Shown: positions 53,997 through 62,887 of the stretch, piece by piece
How positions within the stretch are numbered: the stretch's first letter is position 1
Layout of the letters: every line of letters begins with the position of its first letter
Assembly: GCA_016720855.1 (NCBI GenBank)
Contig: JADKJU010000001.1
Coordinates: 675,501 to 739,500 of the forward strand
Length of the DNA: 64,000 bases
Origin: Betaproteobacteria bacterium
Lineage (GTDB): Bacteria; Pseudomonadota; Gammaproteobacteria; Burkholderiales; Usitatibacteraceae
Reading direction: 5' to 3'
Notes under the pieces: model-generated
Seen by the model: only the letters and a program-made list of their open reading frames with translations
Database searches by the model: none
Told to the model about the DNA's origin: nothing
Program-made: the position numbers and the translations under genes

Positions 53997-55763
53997 TCAG
54001 GCCTGCCCTGCGGGATTCCTCTCCGGTTCCCTCAAATTCAATCTGGCCCGATGCCTTGCCAGGTAGTACGGCGTGCGCGCCTTGGGCAGCTTGTACACGA
54101 AGTGATAGCGCGCCACGTGGTAGCTGGGATCGAAGCCGTAAAAGTTGAGCTTCATGCGCGCGAGTTCCTCTTCGCGGTAGCGTTCGAGGGGCTTCGCGGC
54201 CTCGTCGGCCTCGCGCTGCGCGCGCTTGTCCGCAAGGGTCGCCGCGTAGGACGTATCGGATGCCATGGCCTGCGCACGCTTCACGACGGCCGCCAGGAAC
54301 GAAGCGGGCTCGTGTGCGAAGCTCGCGTCGGCCAGGCCCAGGTCCACGGCTTCCTTCGCCCCCATCGGCAGGCGCCGCGCCGTAATGTCGCGCGCCCTCG
54401 CCTCGCCCACGCGGCGCGGCAGGAGGTAGGTCCAGTACTCCGACCCGTAGAGGTTGCCCATGCCCCTGTAGTGGGGATTGAGCACCACGCCCTTGCGCAT
54501 CCACACGCGATCGGCGGCCAGCGCGAGGAAGACGCCACCCGCGCCGGCATTGCCCGAGAGCGCCGAGATGACCATCCGATCCGTGATGGTGACGATCTCG
54601 CGCGCGATGTCGTCGATGGCGTTGATGTTCTCCCAGGATGCGTCCGCGGGGCGGCCCGTGGCCTCGATGGCGTTCAGGTGGATGCCGTTGCACCAGAAGT
54701 CCGGGCCGCCCGCGAGGACGAGCACCTTGGCCGGCCGCGACTTCGCGTACCGGATCGCCTCGAGGAGCCGGTGGCACTGCGCCGTCGACATCGCGCCGTT
54801 GTGGAACGCGAAATGCAGCACTCCGACCTCGCCTTGCTGCTCGTAGCGGATCTCTCGCCACGTGGCGCTGTCCTCGTGCACGTCGATGGTGAGCGGCGCC
54901 TCGGGAACGTCCGCGAGCGCGTCACCCAGCACCTCGGCCGCCGGGAGCTTGAGCGTCGGATCGCCGCCCTCCGGCACGGCCTGGAGGTGCGTGATCCACA
55001 CCGCGCCGTCCACGGTCGCGCGCAGGATGGCGCCGTCGCGCGTGGCAATCACCGCACCAGCGGAAAAGGGGACAGCCCCCCGGAAAAGGGGTCTGTCCCC
55101 TTTTCCGTCGTGCGCGCCGAAGAGGTGCACGGCGCGGCCGAACAGTTCGTCTCGAACCCCCGGGAACCCGTCGGCCGAGTGGATCTTGCGCAGGACGGTG
55201 ACGGTGCTGTCCCTCGCCCAGTCGATTTCGCGATCGACCTGCCTCATGGGCGGACGCGTCCTGCCCCGCGCCACGGCGCCGAGTTCCTCCGCCGGCACGG
55301 GAGATTCGCCGCGCGCAAATTTCTGCACCGCTTCGAGCACCGCCTCCACCGCGGCCTGCGTCACTTCGCGGCGGTAGAGGCTCGACTTCGGCGCAAGGCG
55401 CATCGGGAAGGACCGGTGCGCCCATATCGGCCCCGCATCCATCTGCGCCTCGGCCTGCAGGACCGTCACGCCCCAGGCGCGCTCGCCCTGGAGGATGGCC
55501 CAGTCGAGGGCGGATGGCCCGCGGTCGCCCGGCACGCCCGGGTGGACGATGAGGCACGGCACGCGCGACCAGACGCTCTCCGGAATGGCACGCTTGAGAA
55601 ACGGCGCGATGACGAGGTCGGGGTTTGCGAGGGCCACCGCCTCGAAGGTGACCGCATCGTTCACGTCGAACTCGATGGCGACCTCGTGGCCGATCGCGGC
55701 GAGCTCCAAAAAGAGCCGCTGCGCGAGCCCGTTGAAGGCGTGAGCGAGGAAAAGAATCCTCAT
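53997..55763 (-). CDS. hypX: Hydrogenase maturation protein HypX (CO ligand synthesis)
   Basis: HypX makes the CO ligand of the [NiFe] active site from a formyl donor when oxygen is present. The 588-residue product has an N-terminal formyltransferase-like domain (MRILFLAHAFNGLAQRLFLE, HPGVPGDRGPSALDWAI) and a C-terminal enoyl-CoA-hydratase-like domain (SGNAGAGGVFLALAADRVW, NPHYRGMGNLYGSEYWTYLL). An insertion of about 15 residues encoded by a palindromic DNA element (KGDRPLFRGAVPF) lies between the two. It is the last gene of the hyp operon. Confidence 0.92.
   Translation of the reverse strand: MRILFLAHAFNGLAQRLFLELAAIGHEVAIEFDVNDAVTFEAVALANPDLVIAPFLKRAIPESVWSRVPCLIVHPGVPGDRGPSALDWAILQGERAWGVTVLQAEAQMDAGPIWAHRSFPMRLAPKSSLYRREVTQAAVEAVLEAVQKFARGESPVPAEELGAVARGRTRPPMRQVDREIDWARDSTVTVLRKIHSADGFPGVRDELFGRAVHLFGAHDGKGDRPLFRGAVPFSAGAVIATRDGAILRATVDGAVWITHLQAVPEGGDPTLKLPAAEVLGDALADVPEAPLTIDVHEDSATWREIRYEQQGEVGVLHFAFHNGAMSTAQCHRLLEAIRYAKSRPAKVLVLAGGPDFWCNGIHLNAIEATGRPADASWENINAIDDIAREIVTITDRMVISALSGNAGAGGVFLALAADRVWMRKGVVLNPHYRGMGNLYGSEYWTYLLPRRVGEARARDITARRLPMGAKEAVDLGLADASFAHEPASFLAAVVKRAQAMASDTSYAATLADKRAQREADEAAKPLERYREEELARMKLNFYGFDPSYHVARYHFVYKLPKARTPYYLARHRARLNLREPERNPAGQA
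55061..55107. repeat. Palindromic GGGGTCTGTCCCC element inside hypX
   Basis: A 47-bp element built on CGGAAAAGGGGACAG and AAAAGGGGTCTGTCCCC, clearly related to the intergenic element at 6463-6523, is embedded in the hypX coding sequence. It is read in frame and leaves the downstream domain intact. Confidence 0.85.
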
Positions 55764-55768
55764 GGCGA

Positions 55769-56818
55769 TCAGCAGATGCGCGGCAGCTGCTCGCCGGCCA
55801 GCCAATCGACCATGCGGCTGCCCCCGAAACCGGTTCGCATCTGCACGAAATGATGCGCATCCTCCACGACCTCGCCCACCTTCGCGGCATCGCGGCCCAG
55901 CGGGTGAGCGCGCATGGCTTCCAGCAGCCGCTGCGCATCGTTCCGCGCGCAGATGGCGACGAGCTTGCCCTCGTTGGCCACGTAGAGCGGGTCGAGGCCG
56001 AGAAACTCGCAAGCGGCCGCGACTTCGGATCGCACTGGAATGGCCGATTCTTCCAGGCGCATGCCGCAGTCCGACTGGCGCGCGATCTCGTTCAGGGTCG
56101 TCGCCAGGCCGCCGCGCGTCGGATCGCGCAGGCAGTGGATCGTCGGAACGGCCGCGATCATCGCCGCCACCAATCCGTGCAGGGCCGCCGTGTCGGAGCG
56201 GATCGTCGTCTCGAAAGTGAGGTTCTCGCGCAGCGACATGATCGCGACGCCATGGTCGCCCATCGTGCCGGAGACGAGGATCGCATCGCCCGGCCGCGCG
56301 CGGTCGCCGGAGATCTCGATGCCCTCGGCCACCACCCCCACGCCCGTCGTGTTGATGAAGACGCCGTCGCCCTTGCCCCTTTCCACCACCTTGGTGTCGC
56401 CGGTGACGATCGCCACACCGGCTTGCTTCGCCGCGGCCGCCATGGAATCCACGATGCGCTTGAGGTCCGCCAGCGGAAAGCCTTCCTCGAGGATGAATCC
56501 CGAAGTCAGGTAGAGCGGCCGTGCCCCCGCCATCGCCACGTCGTTCACCGTGCCATGCACCGACAGGCAGCCGATGTCGCCGCCCGGAAAGAAAAGCGGG
56601 GAGACGACATGGCTGTCGGTCGCCACGACGAGGCGCCCCGACGGCATGGGCAACCGCGCCTGGTCGTTCATCTCGCGCAGCCACGAGTTGTCGAAGGCCT
56701 CGACGAAAAGCTCGTCGATCAACTGCGCCATGGCGCGCCCGCCGCTGCCGTGGCTCATGTCCACGAGGCCGCGCTTGAAGTCGATGGGGCGGACGTACCC
56801 CTTGCGAACGGCACTCAT
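55769..56818 (-). CDS. hypE: Hydrogenase maturation protein HypE
   Basis: HypE dehydrates the thiocarboxamide carried on its C-terminal Cys to a thiocyanate, the source of the cyanide ligands. The 349-residue product has MSHGSGGRAMAQLIDELF, a PurM-like ATP-binding fold (GDTKVVERGKGDGVFINTTG), and the required C-terminus PRIC. It overlaps hypD by four bases and is followed by hypX after five bases. Confidence 0.96.
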   Translation of the reverse strand: MSAVRKGYVRPIDFKRGLVDMSHGSGGRAMAQLIDELFVEAFDNSWLREMNDQARLPMPSGRLVVATDSHVVSPLFFPGGDIGCLSVHGTVNDVAMAGARPLYLTSGFILEEGFPLADLKRIVDSMAAAAKQAGVAIVTGDTKVVERGKGDGVFINTTGVGVVAEGIEISGDRARPGDAILVSGTMGDHGVAIMSLRENLTFETTIRSDTAALHGLVAAMIAAVPTIHCLRDPTRGGLATTLNEIARQSDCGMRLEESAIPVRSEVAAACEFLGLDPLYVANEGKLVAICARNDAQRLLEAMRAHPLGRDAAKVGEVVEDAHHFVQMRTGFGGSRMVDWLAGEQLPRIC

Positions 56819-58005
56819 GCGGTGCTCGCCTCCGACCGGAATCGCCCGTACGTGTAGTGCGCCGCGCAGGCGCCCTCGGAAGACACCATGCACGAACCGA
56901 TGGGCGTCTCGGGCGTGCAGACCGTGCCGAACACCTTGCAGTCCGTGGGCTTCTTCACGCCGCGCAGGATCGCCCCGCACTCGCAGGCCTTGTTGTCGGC
57001 GACGCTGCGTTCCGTCATCGTGAATCGCCGTTCGGCGTCGAACGAGGCCCACTGCTCCTTGAGCCTGAGCGCGCTGTAGGGCACCTTGCCCAGGCCCCTC
57101 CACTCGAAGGCGCGCCGCAGCTCGAACACGTCGGCCACCAGCGCCTTGGCCCTGGCATTTCCCTCGGGCGTCACGGCGCGCGTGAATTCGTTTTCCACCT
57201 CGGCGCGCCCGTCGTTCACCTGCCGCACCAGCATCTCGATGGCCTGCATCACGTCCAGCGGTTCGAACCCGGCGATGACCACGGGCTTGCGGTATTCCTC
57301 GGCGAAATAGTCGTAGGGCTGGCTGCCGATGATGGTGGAGACGTGCGCCGGGCCCACGAAGCCGTCGATCACCACCGTGCCCAGGTCCCTCACCTCGGGC
57401 GACTCCAGGATGTGCGCGATGGCCGATGGCGTCAGGACGTGATTGCAGAAGACGGTGAAATTCGTGAGGCCCAGTGCCGCGGCCTCCCGCACCACCAGCG
57501 CCGTGGGCGGCGTCGTGGTCTCGAAGCCGATGGCGAGGAACACCACCTCGCGATCCGGCTCCTCCCGGGCGATGCGAAGCGCGTCGGAGGCCGAATAAAC
57601 CATGCGGATGTCAGCGCCCTTCGCCTTGGCCTTCATGAGCGACAGGCCGCCCGAGGCGGGCACGCGCATCGTGTCGGCGTAGGTGCAGAGGGAACGGGAT
57701 GGCCCTCTCCCGGATGGCCCGCACCCCGCCTTCCGGAGAGGGGTTGGGGGTGAGGCAAGCACCAGTTCGATCGCCATGTCGATGCGCCCGATGGGCAGCA
57801 CGCACACCGGGCAGCCCGGGCCGTGCACCATCACCACGTTGGCGGGCAGCAGGTCCGTCACGCCGTAGCGCGAGATCGCGTGCGTGTGGCCGCCGCAGAA
57901 CTCCATGAAGTGGTAGGTGCGGTCGGGACGCACCTCGGCCGCGATGCGCGCGGCGATCGTCCTCGCCAGCCCGCCGTCGCGGAATTCGTCCACGTACTTC
58001 AAGCG
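56815..58005 (-). CDS. hypD: Hydrogenase maturation protein HypD
   Basis: HypD is the Fe-S scaffold on which Fe(CN)2CO is assembled together with HypC. The 396-residue product has MEFCGGHTHAISRYG, HGPGCPVCVLPIGRID, IGFETTTPPTALVV and a C-terminal CECGAILRG with the cluster cysteines. An extra 19 or so residues (PPTPLRKAGCGPSGRG) interrupt the usual sequence just before CTYADTMRVPA; they are encoded by a repetitive DNA element. The TTG start gives the normal KYVDEFRD N-terminus and overlaps hypC. Confidence 0.93.
   Translation of the reverse strand, partial: RLKYVDEFRDGGLARTIAARIAAEVRPDRTYHFMEFCGGHTHAISRYGVTDLLPANVVMVHGPGCPVCVLPIGRIDMAIELVLASPPTPLRKAGCGPSGRGPSRSLCTYADTMRVPASGGLSLMKAKAKGADIRMVYSASDALRIAREEPDREVVFLAIGFETTTPPTALVVREAAALGLTNFTVFCNHVLTPSAIAHILESPEVRDLGTVVIDGFVGPAHVSTIIGSQPYDYFAEEYRKPVVIAGFEPLDVMQAIEMLVRQVNDGRAEVENEFTRAVTPEGNARAKALVADVFELRRAFEWRGLGKVPYSALRLKEQWASFDAERRFTMTERSVADNKACECGAILRGVKKPTDCKVFGTVCTPETPIGSCMVSSEGACAAHYTYGRFRSEASTA
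57687..57757. repeat. Repetitive CCCTCTCC/GGAGAGGG element inside hypD
   Basis: A GC-rich stretch with CCCTCTCCCGGATGGCCCGC and TTCCGGAGAGGGGTTGGGGG forms an interrupted inverted repeat around CCCTCTCC and GGAGAGGG. It belongs to a widespread class of dispersed proteobacterial elements. It lies within hypD, in frame. Exact borders are estimates from where HypD similarity stops and resumes. Confidence 0.75.
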
Positions 58006-58229
58006 ACAGCCTCGGAGGCGGCGAGGCCCGCGAAGAGGGCCAGCGTTTTCTGCGCCTCCACCGGATCCAGCTTCTGGAGCGCATAGCCGACGTGCACGAT
58101 CACGAAGTCGCCGGGCCAGACATCCTCGACCAGGGCAAGAGAGATTTCCTTGCGCACGCCGCCCAGGTCGATCACGGCCAGGTCGCCGTCGCGCAGCTCC
58201 ACTACCTTCGCCGGAATGGCTAGACACAT
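57999..58229 (-). CDS. hypC: Hydrogenase maturation chaperone HypC
   Basis: HypC carries the Fe(CN)2CO unit with HypD and delivers it to the hydrogenase large subunit. The 76-residue product starts MCLAIPAKVVEL with the essential Cys2, and has VWPGDFVIVHVGYALQKLD, the OB-fold core. It lies one base after hypF and overlaps the hypD start by seven bases. Confidence 0.96.
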   Translation of the reverse strand: MCLAIPAKVVELRDGDLAVIDLGGVRKEISLALVEDVWPGDFVIVHVGYALQKLDPVEAQKTLALFAGLAASEAVA

Positions 58230-58230
58230 G

Positions 58231-60498
58231 TCAGGAGACCTCCTGCATCGCGGCCCACGCCTGCCCCAGCGCGATGCCGCCGTCGTTGGCCGGGGCCTCG
58301 CGGGCCTCCAGCACCGTGAGGCCGCCGGCGGCGAGCGCGCGCCGAAGCCCCGTCGAAAGGATCTCATTCACGAAGCAGCCGCCACCCAGCGCCACGGTGG
58401 CAAGCCCCTCGCGCGCCGCCCATGCGACCACCCATTCGGCCAGCGCCTCGACCAGCGTCGCGTGGAAGAGGGCCGCGCCGAAGCGCATGTCCTTCGTGCC
58501 GGCCAGGCGCCCGGCCAGCGGGAGCAAGTCCAGCGTGCCGTCGCGGCCGATGCGCCACAGGGAGCGGTCGGCCTCGAAGGGACCGAACTCTGCGGCCAGC
58601 GCTTCGAGCTGCATCGCCGCCTGTCCCTCGAACGCCGTCACCTCGCGCACGCCGAGCAGCGCCGCCGCCGCGTCGAACCAGCGACCGGCGGAAGTGGTGA
58701 CGGGAGAATTCGTGCCGACCCCAAGCATCTCGGCCACGACAGGAGCGCCGGCCCTCGGGAAGCGCTGCGCGATCTCGCTGCCCCGGCCCAGCTCGTGCAG
58801 GACGGACGCCGCCATGCGCCAGGGTTCCCGCGCCGCGCGGTCGCCACCGGGAAGACGCAGTTCGCGCAAGTGCGCGAGGCGCGAGAATCGCGCACCCTCC
58901 ACGCGAAGCAGCTCTCCGCCCCACGCGGTGCCGTCCGTGCCCAGCCCCACGCCGTCGAGCGCGAGGCCGATCACGGGCGCCGCATGGCCGTGCTCCGCGC
59001 ACACGGCCGAGATGTGCGCATGGTGGTGCTGGATGGCGATGGCGGGAATGCCGCGCTCGGCCGCGAATGCAGCGGCGAAGCGGGTGGAATAGAAATCGGG
59101 ATGCAGGTCGTGCGCGCAGGCCGAAGGCTCCACCTCGAGGATGGCGAGCAGGTGCGCGACGGCCTCGTCCAGCGATTCGCAGGCCGGCACGTTGTCGAGG
59201 TCGCCGATGTGCGGCGAGAGGAAGGCCTCGTCGCCACGCGTCACGCAAACCGCGTTCTTGAGCCATGCGCCCGTGGCGAGGACCGAGGGGCCCGGACGCG
59301 GCAACCTGATTGCCCGCGGCGTGTATCCACGCGCGCGCCGCACGAAGGCCGGGCCCGCAGCCGTCGCGCGAACGAGGCTGTCGTCGCAGCGCACGGCGAT
59401 GTCGCGGTCGTGGACGAGCCAGGCGTCCGCGATGCCGGCCAGGCGCCGCACGGCCTCCTCGTTGCCGATGACCAGCGGCTCGCCGCCCGGGTTGGCGCTC
59501 GTCATCACCAGCAGGAGATCCTGGGGCACGCCCATCCAGCCCGTGCCGCCGGACGCCCCGGAGGCCTCGAAGAACAGGAGCCATTGCAGCGGCGTGTACG
59601 GGAGCATGGCGCCCAGGGACGAGACGCCGTTGGCGATGCCCGCGAGCGCCTCGTCGCAGCCGGGGCGCTTTTCGAGCAGGACGATGGGACGCTCGCGCGA
59701 TTCGAGCAACTGCTGCGACTGCCTGTCGATTCGGGCATAGGGCGAAAGCGAGGCGGCGTTGGCCGCCATCACGGCGAAGGGCTTCTCCTCGCGGTGCTTG
59801 GAGGCCCGCAGGCGCGCCACGGCGCGCACGTTCCTGGCATCGCACACGAGGTGGAACCCGCCGAGGCCCTTGAGGGCGACGACCTTGCCGGCACGGATCC
59901 GGGCGAGCGCTGCGGCGATGACGTCACCCTCCTCCCGCCGCGCGCCATCCTCGCCGAGAAGAGCGATGGAGGGGCCGCACGCCGGGCAGGCGTCGGGCTG
60001 CGCGTGAAAGCGGCGATCGGCGGGATCCCGGTATTCGCGCTCGCACGCCGGGCACATCGCGAACGGCGCCATCGTCGTGCGCGGGCGGTCGTAGGGAACG
60101 CCTCTCGTGATGGTGAATCGCGGGCCGCAGTGGGTGCAGTTGATGAACGGATAGCGGTAGCGCCGGTCCGTGGCGTGAAACAGTTCGGCCAGGCATTCCG
60201 GGCAGGTCGCGGCATCGGGCGTGACCGGCGTCGCGGCCTTTCCTCCTTCGCTCGCGTTGATGGCAAAGCCGTGTCCCGATGCCACCGGGCACGCCTCCGC
60301 CTCGACGGCGCTCACTCGCGCAAGCGGCGGTGCGTCGCTCTCCACGCGGCGCAGGAACTCCAGCAACGCGCGCGGATCGCCCTGCACCTCGGCCAGCACC
60401 CCCTGGGCGTCGTTGCACACCCAGCCATCCAGGGCGAGATCGCTCGCCAGCCGCCACACGAACGGCCTGAAGCCCACGCCCTGCACCGTGCCGCGCAC
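58231..60498 (-). CDS. hypF: Carbamoyltransferase HypF
   Basis: HypF uses carbamoyl phosphate and ATP to carbamoylate the HypE C-terminus. The 755-residue product has the acylphosphatase domain (GTVQGVGFRPFVWRLA), two Cys-rich zinc fingers (CPECLAELF, CTHCGPRF, CPACEREY, CPACGPS), the YrdC-like domain (KGLGGFHLVCDA) and the Kae1-like domain (IQHHHAHISAVCAEHG). The frame as read starts at a GTG right at the first strand. A likelier start at 60542 or 60518 (MTERRRA) is in another frame, so one base may be missing near 60500. Confidence 0.92.
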   Translation of the reverse strand: MRGTVQGVGFRPFVWRLASDLALDGWVCNDAQGVLAEVQGDPRALLEFLRRVESDAPPLARVSAVEAEACPVASGHGFAINASEGGKAATPVTPDAATCPECLAELFHATDRRYRYPFINCTHCGPRFTITRGVPYDRPRTTMAPFAMCPACEREYRDPADRRFHAQPDACPACGPSIALLGEDGARREEGDVIAAALARIRAGKVVALKGLGGFHLVCDARNVRAVARLRASKHREEKPFAVMAANAASLSPYARIDRQSQQLLESRERPIVLLEKRPGCDEALAGIANGVSSLGAMLPYTPLQWLLFFEASGASGGTGWMGVPQDLLLVMTSANPGGEPLVIGNEEAVRRLAGIADAWLVHDRDIAVRCDDSLVRATAAGPAFVRRARGYTPRAIRLPRPGPSVLATGAWLKNAVCVTRGDEAFLSPHIGDLDNVPACESLDEAVAHLLAILEVEPSACAHDLHPDFYSTRFAAAFAAERGIPAIAIQHHHAHISAVCAEHGHAAPVIGLALDGVGLGTDGTAWGGELLRVEGARFSRLAHLRELRLPGGDRAAREPWRMAASVLHELGRGSEIAQRFPRAGAPVVAEMLGVGTNSPVTTSAGRWFDAAAALLGVREVTAFEGQAAMQLEALAAEFGPFEADRSLWRIGRDGTLDLLPLAGRLAGTKDMRFGAALFHATLVEALAEWVVAWAAREGLATVALGGGCFVNEILSTGLRRALAAGGLTVLEAREAPANDGGIALGQAWAAMQEVS

Positions 60499-60558
60499 GC
60501 GCGGCGGCGCTCGGTCATGAGGGCGGCAACGGGGGTGTCCATCAAGGCTTCGCCTTCC

Positions 60559-61434
60559 TCAGCTTCGCGCCGCTTCGGCGCAGGCGCAGGCGCCACCGCA
60601 ACCGGCAGAAGCGGCGCTTCGCTGGCGGCGCGCCCTCGCCTCGCGTGCCCCCCCGCGCACCCACTCGATCCAGGCATCCAGGCCGTCGCCCTTCGTGGCC
60701 GAGACGCGCAGCACCTGGATGGACGGGTTGATGCGACGCGCATTCGCCTCGCAGAGGTCCGCGTCGAATTCGAGGTGCGGCAGGAGATCGCACTTGTTGA
60801 GGAGCATGAGGTCTGCCGCGGCGAACATGTCGGGATACTTGAGCGGCTTGTCCTCGCCCTCGGTCACGGAGAGCACCACCACCTTGTGCGCCTCCCCCAG
60901 GTCGAAGGCCGCGGGGCAGACGAGGTTGCCCACGTTCTCGATCATCGTCACGGAATCATCCGCGGGGTCGAGATGCCCGAGCGCGTGACCGACCATGTGC
61001 GCGTCGAGGTGGCAGCCCTTGCCGGTGTTCACCTGCACCGCCTTGGCCCCCGTGGCGCGGATGCGATCGGCGTCGTTGGAGGTCTGCTGGTCGCCTTCGA
61101 TCACGGACAGGGAGAGGTCCCCGGAAAGGCGCTTGATCGTCTCCACGAGGAGCGTCGTCTTGCCCGATCCGGGGCTGGAGACGAGGTTCAGCGCGAAAAT
61201 GCCTTTCGCGGTGAAGCGGCGGCGATTGGCGTTGGCCTCCGCATCGTTCTTCGCGAGGATGTCGCGTTCCACGGCCACGGCGCGCTCCGCCGGCACGCCG
61301 GCTGCGTGCGAATGTGCCGGCTGGTGATCGTGGCTGTGGTCGTGTCCATGACCGTGGTCGTGGCCATGGGCATGCGCCTTCCCGTCGATCTTCACGTCGT
61401 CCGTTCCGCAACCGCAAGTCGTGCACATCGCCAT
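60559..61434 (-). CDS. hypB: Hydrogenase nickel incorporation protein HypB
   Basis: HypB is the GTPase that loads nickel into the hydrogenase with HypA. The 291-residue product starts MAMCTTCGCG with the high-affinity nickel site, followed by a His-rich stretch of about 25 residues (HGHDHGHGHDHSHDH) for nickel storage. The GTPase motifs are SSPGSGKTTL, EGDQQTSNDADRI and NKCDLLP. The C-terminus is Cys/Ala-rich and longer than usual (CGGACACAEA). A start two codons further in (MCTTCG) is equally possible. Confidence 0.95.
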   Translation of the reverse strand: MAMCTTCGCGTDDVKIDGKAHAHGHDHGHGHDHSHDHQPAHSHAAGVPAERAVAVERDILAKNDAEANANRRRFTAKGIFALNLVSSPGSGKTTLLVETIKRLSGDLSLSVIEGDQQTSNDADRIRATGAKAVQVNTGKGCHLDAHMVGHALGHLDPADDSVTMIENVGNLVCPAAFDLGEAHKVVVLSVTEGEDKPLKYPDMFAAADLMLLNKCDLLPHLEFDADLCEANARRINPSIQVLRVSATKGDGLDAWIEWVRGGAREARARRQRSAASAGCGGACACAEAARS

Positions 61435-61454
61435 CTCTGCGGCATGCTCCACCC

Positions 61455-61796
61455 TCAGACGCCCACCAGATCCTTGACCCGCATTTCGGTGCCGCCGCTC
61501 ACCTGCAACTGCGCGCTGCCGCAGCGAGGGCACAGGTCCACTCGCGCCGCGACGGGCACCGACTCCGAGCATCCGAAGCACCACGCCGCGCCGGGTGTCT
61601 CGTCGATCGCGAGCATCGCCCCCTCGGCGACGCTGCCGCGCACCACGACATCGAAGCAGAAGCGCAGGGATTCGGTCTCAACCGCAGCCAACTGCCCGAT
61701 CTCCAGCCGCACTTCCTTCACGCGCCGGAACCCCTCGCGGCGCGCGCTTTCCTCGACGATGCCGAGCACGCTCTCGGCGATCGACATCTCATGCAT
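61455..61796 (-). CDS. hypA: Hydrogenase nickel insertion protein HypA
   Basis: HypA is the nickel metallochaperone that works with HypB. The 113-residue product begins MHEMSIAES, with His2 for nickel binding, and has the zinc-binding pairs CFGC and CPRC. It overlaps the hupK end by eight bases and is followed by hypB after 20 bases. Confidence 0.96.
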   Translation of the reverse strand: MHEMSIAESVLGIVEESARREGFRRVKEVRLEIGQLAAVETESLRFCFDVVVRGSVAEGAMLAIDETPGAAWCFGCSESVPVAARVDLCPRCGSAQLQVSGGTEMRVKDLVGV

Positions 61797-62883
61797 GGCC
61801 CACCTCCAGGCGCACGCCGACGCAGGGGTCGAGCGAGGCCACCAGCCAGCGCACCTGGCGCTCGAGCCGGCCCGCATCCGCGGCCGGCATTCCCAGTGCC
61901 CCGCGCGCGAAGGCCCCCGCGGGATGGAAGTTCCACTCGGTGGGGGCGACGATCCGGTAAGCGCAGATGCGCTCGCCATCCAGCGCCGCCTGGTGAACGA
62001 GGAGGCCGCGCGCCGTCTCCACCCAGGCGATGGCCGAGGCGCCATCCAGCCGCGCCGCGCCGTGGCCGGCACCGCGCCCCTGCGACATCGACTCGAGCGC
62101 GAGCGCCATCTCCACGAGTCGCGCGGCCAGGCGCGCCCCCACGCCCCTTCCCCACGCCGCGATGGCGTCGGCGACCAGGGGATGCGCGGCGGTGCGGGCG
62201 AGCGGCCCGGTTTCGCGCGCTTCCCCATGCCAGTGCGGGGTATCGTCGAAGGCCGCATCGTCGAGCGCGGACGCCAGATCGCGCGCCACCCACACGTCGC
62301 CAGGCGGAAGAAACGCAACGTCGCTCGCGCCCAGCGCCGGATCGCCTTCGAGGATTTCCGCCACCAGGCGCGCAACGTTCGTGTCGCCCTTGCGCGCCCA
62401 TTTCCGCAGCGCCATCGTCGAACCCACCGCAAGAAAGTCCGCCGGGGCAGTGCCGAATATCGCCTGTCCCGCCCAGGCTTGCGCGCCGCGCGCTGCGTCG
62501 CGCAGGTCTTCACCCTCCGCGGCAGCCAGCAGCGGTGCCAGCGCCTTGCGAGCGCCCGCCAGCGCCTCCACTTCGGGAGCGCGGCCCGCGAGCTTGGGCC
62601 AGTCCACGAGAAGCCGCCACGCGTGCTCGTGCACGGTTTCAGCGGCAATGCGCACATCGCGCGCACGGCGCTGCGCCTCGCGTTCGCCCTCGCCCTTCGC
62701 GGCTTCGATCGCAGCGGCGGCGGCGATCGACTGCGAGCGGCCGCAGATGGCGAAGAGCGCACCGGCGAGCGGGGCGGCGTCCGAGGCTGCGCGTCCGGTG
62801 AAGAGCTTGCCGGCGACGCGCGGCCGCTGCGCGCGCGCTTGCGCGCCCGTCACCCGCCCGGCCGTCGTCGAGATGCGCACCAT
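61789..62883 (-). CDS. hupK: HupK-like hydrogenase assembly protein
   Basis: This 364-residue protein is related to the [NiFe]-hydrogenase large subunit but lacks its metal-binding cysteines, as HupK/HoxV scaffold proteins do. It has GKLFTGRAASDAAPLAGALF, a CGRSQSIAAAAA segment in place of the N-terminal CxxC, and C-terminal PTEWNFHPAGAF and LDPCVGVRLEVGHA. The known role is holding the Fe(CN)2CO unit during assembly. An ATG seven codons upstream (62904) is an alternative start. Confidence 0.85.
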   Translation of the reverse strand: MVRISTTAGRVTGAQARAQRPRVAGKLFTGRAASDAAPLAGALFAICGRSQSIAAAAAIEAAKGEGEREAQRRARDVRIAAETVHEHAWRLLVDWPKLAGRAPEVEALAGARKALAPLLAAAEGEDLRDAARGAQAWAGQAIFGTAPADFLAVGSTMALRKWARKGDTNVARLVAEILEGDPALGASDVAFLPPGDVWVARDLASALDDAAFDDTPHWHGEARETGPLARTAAHPLVADAIAAWGRGVGARLAARLVEMALALESMSQGRGAGHGAARLDGASAIAWVETARGLLVHQAALDGERICAYRIVAPTEWNFHPAGAFARGALGMPAADAGRLERQVRWLVASLDPCVGVRLEVGHA

Positions 62884-62887
62884 CAGC

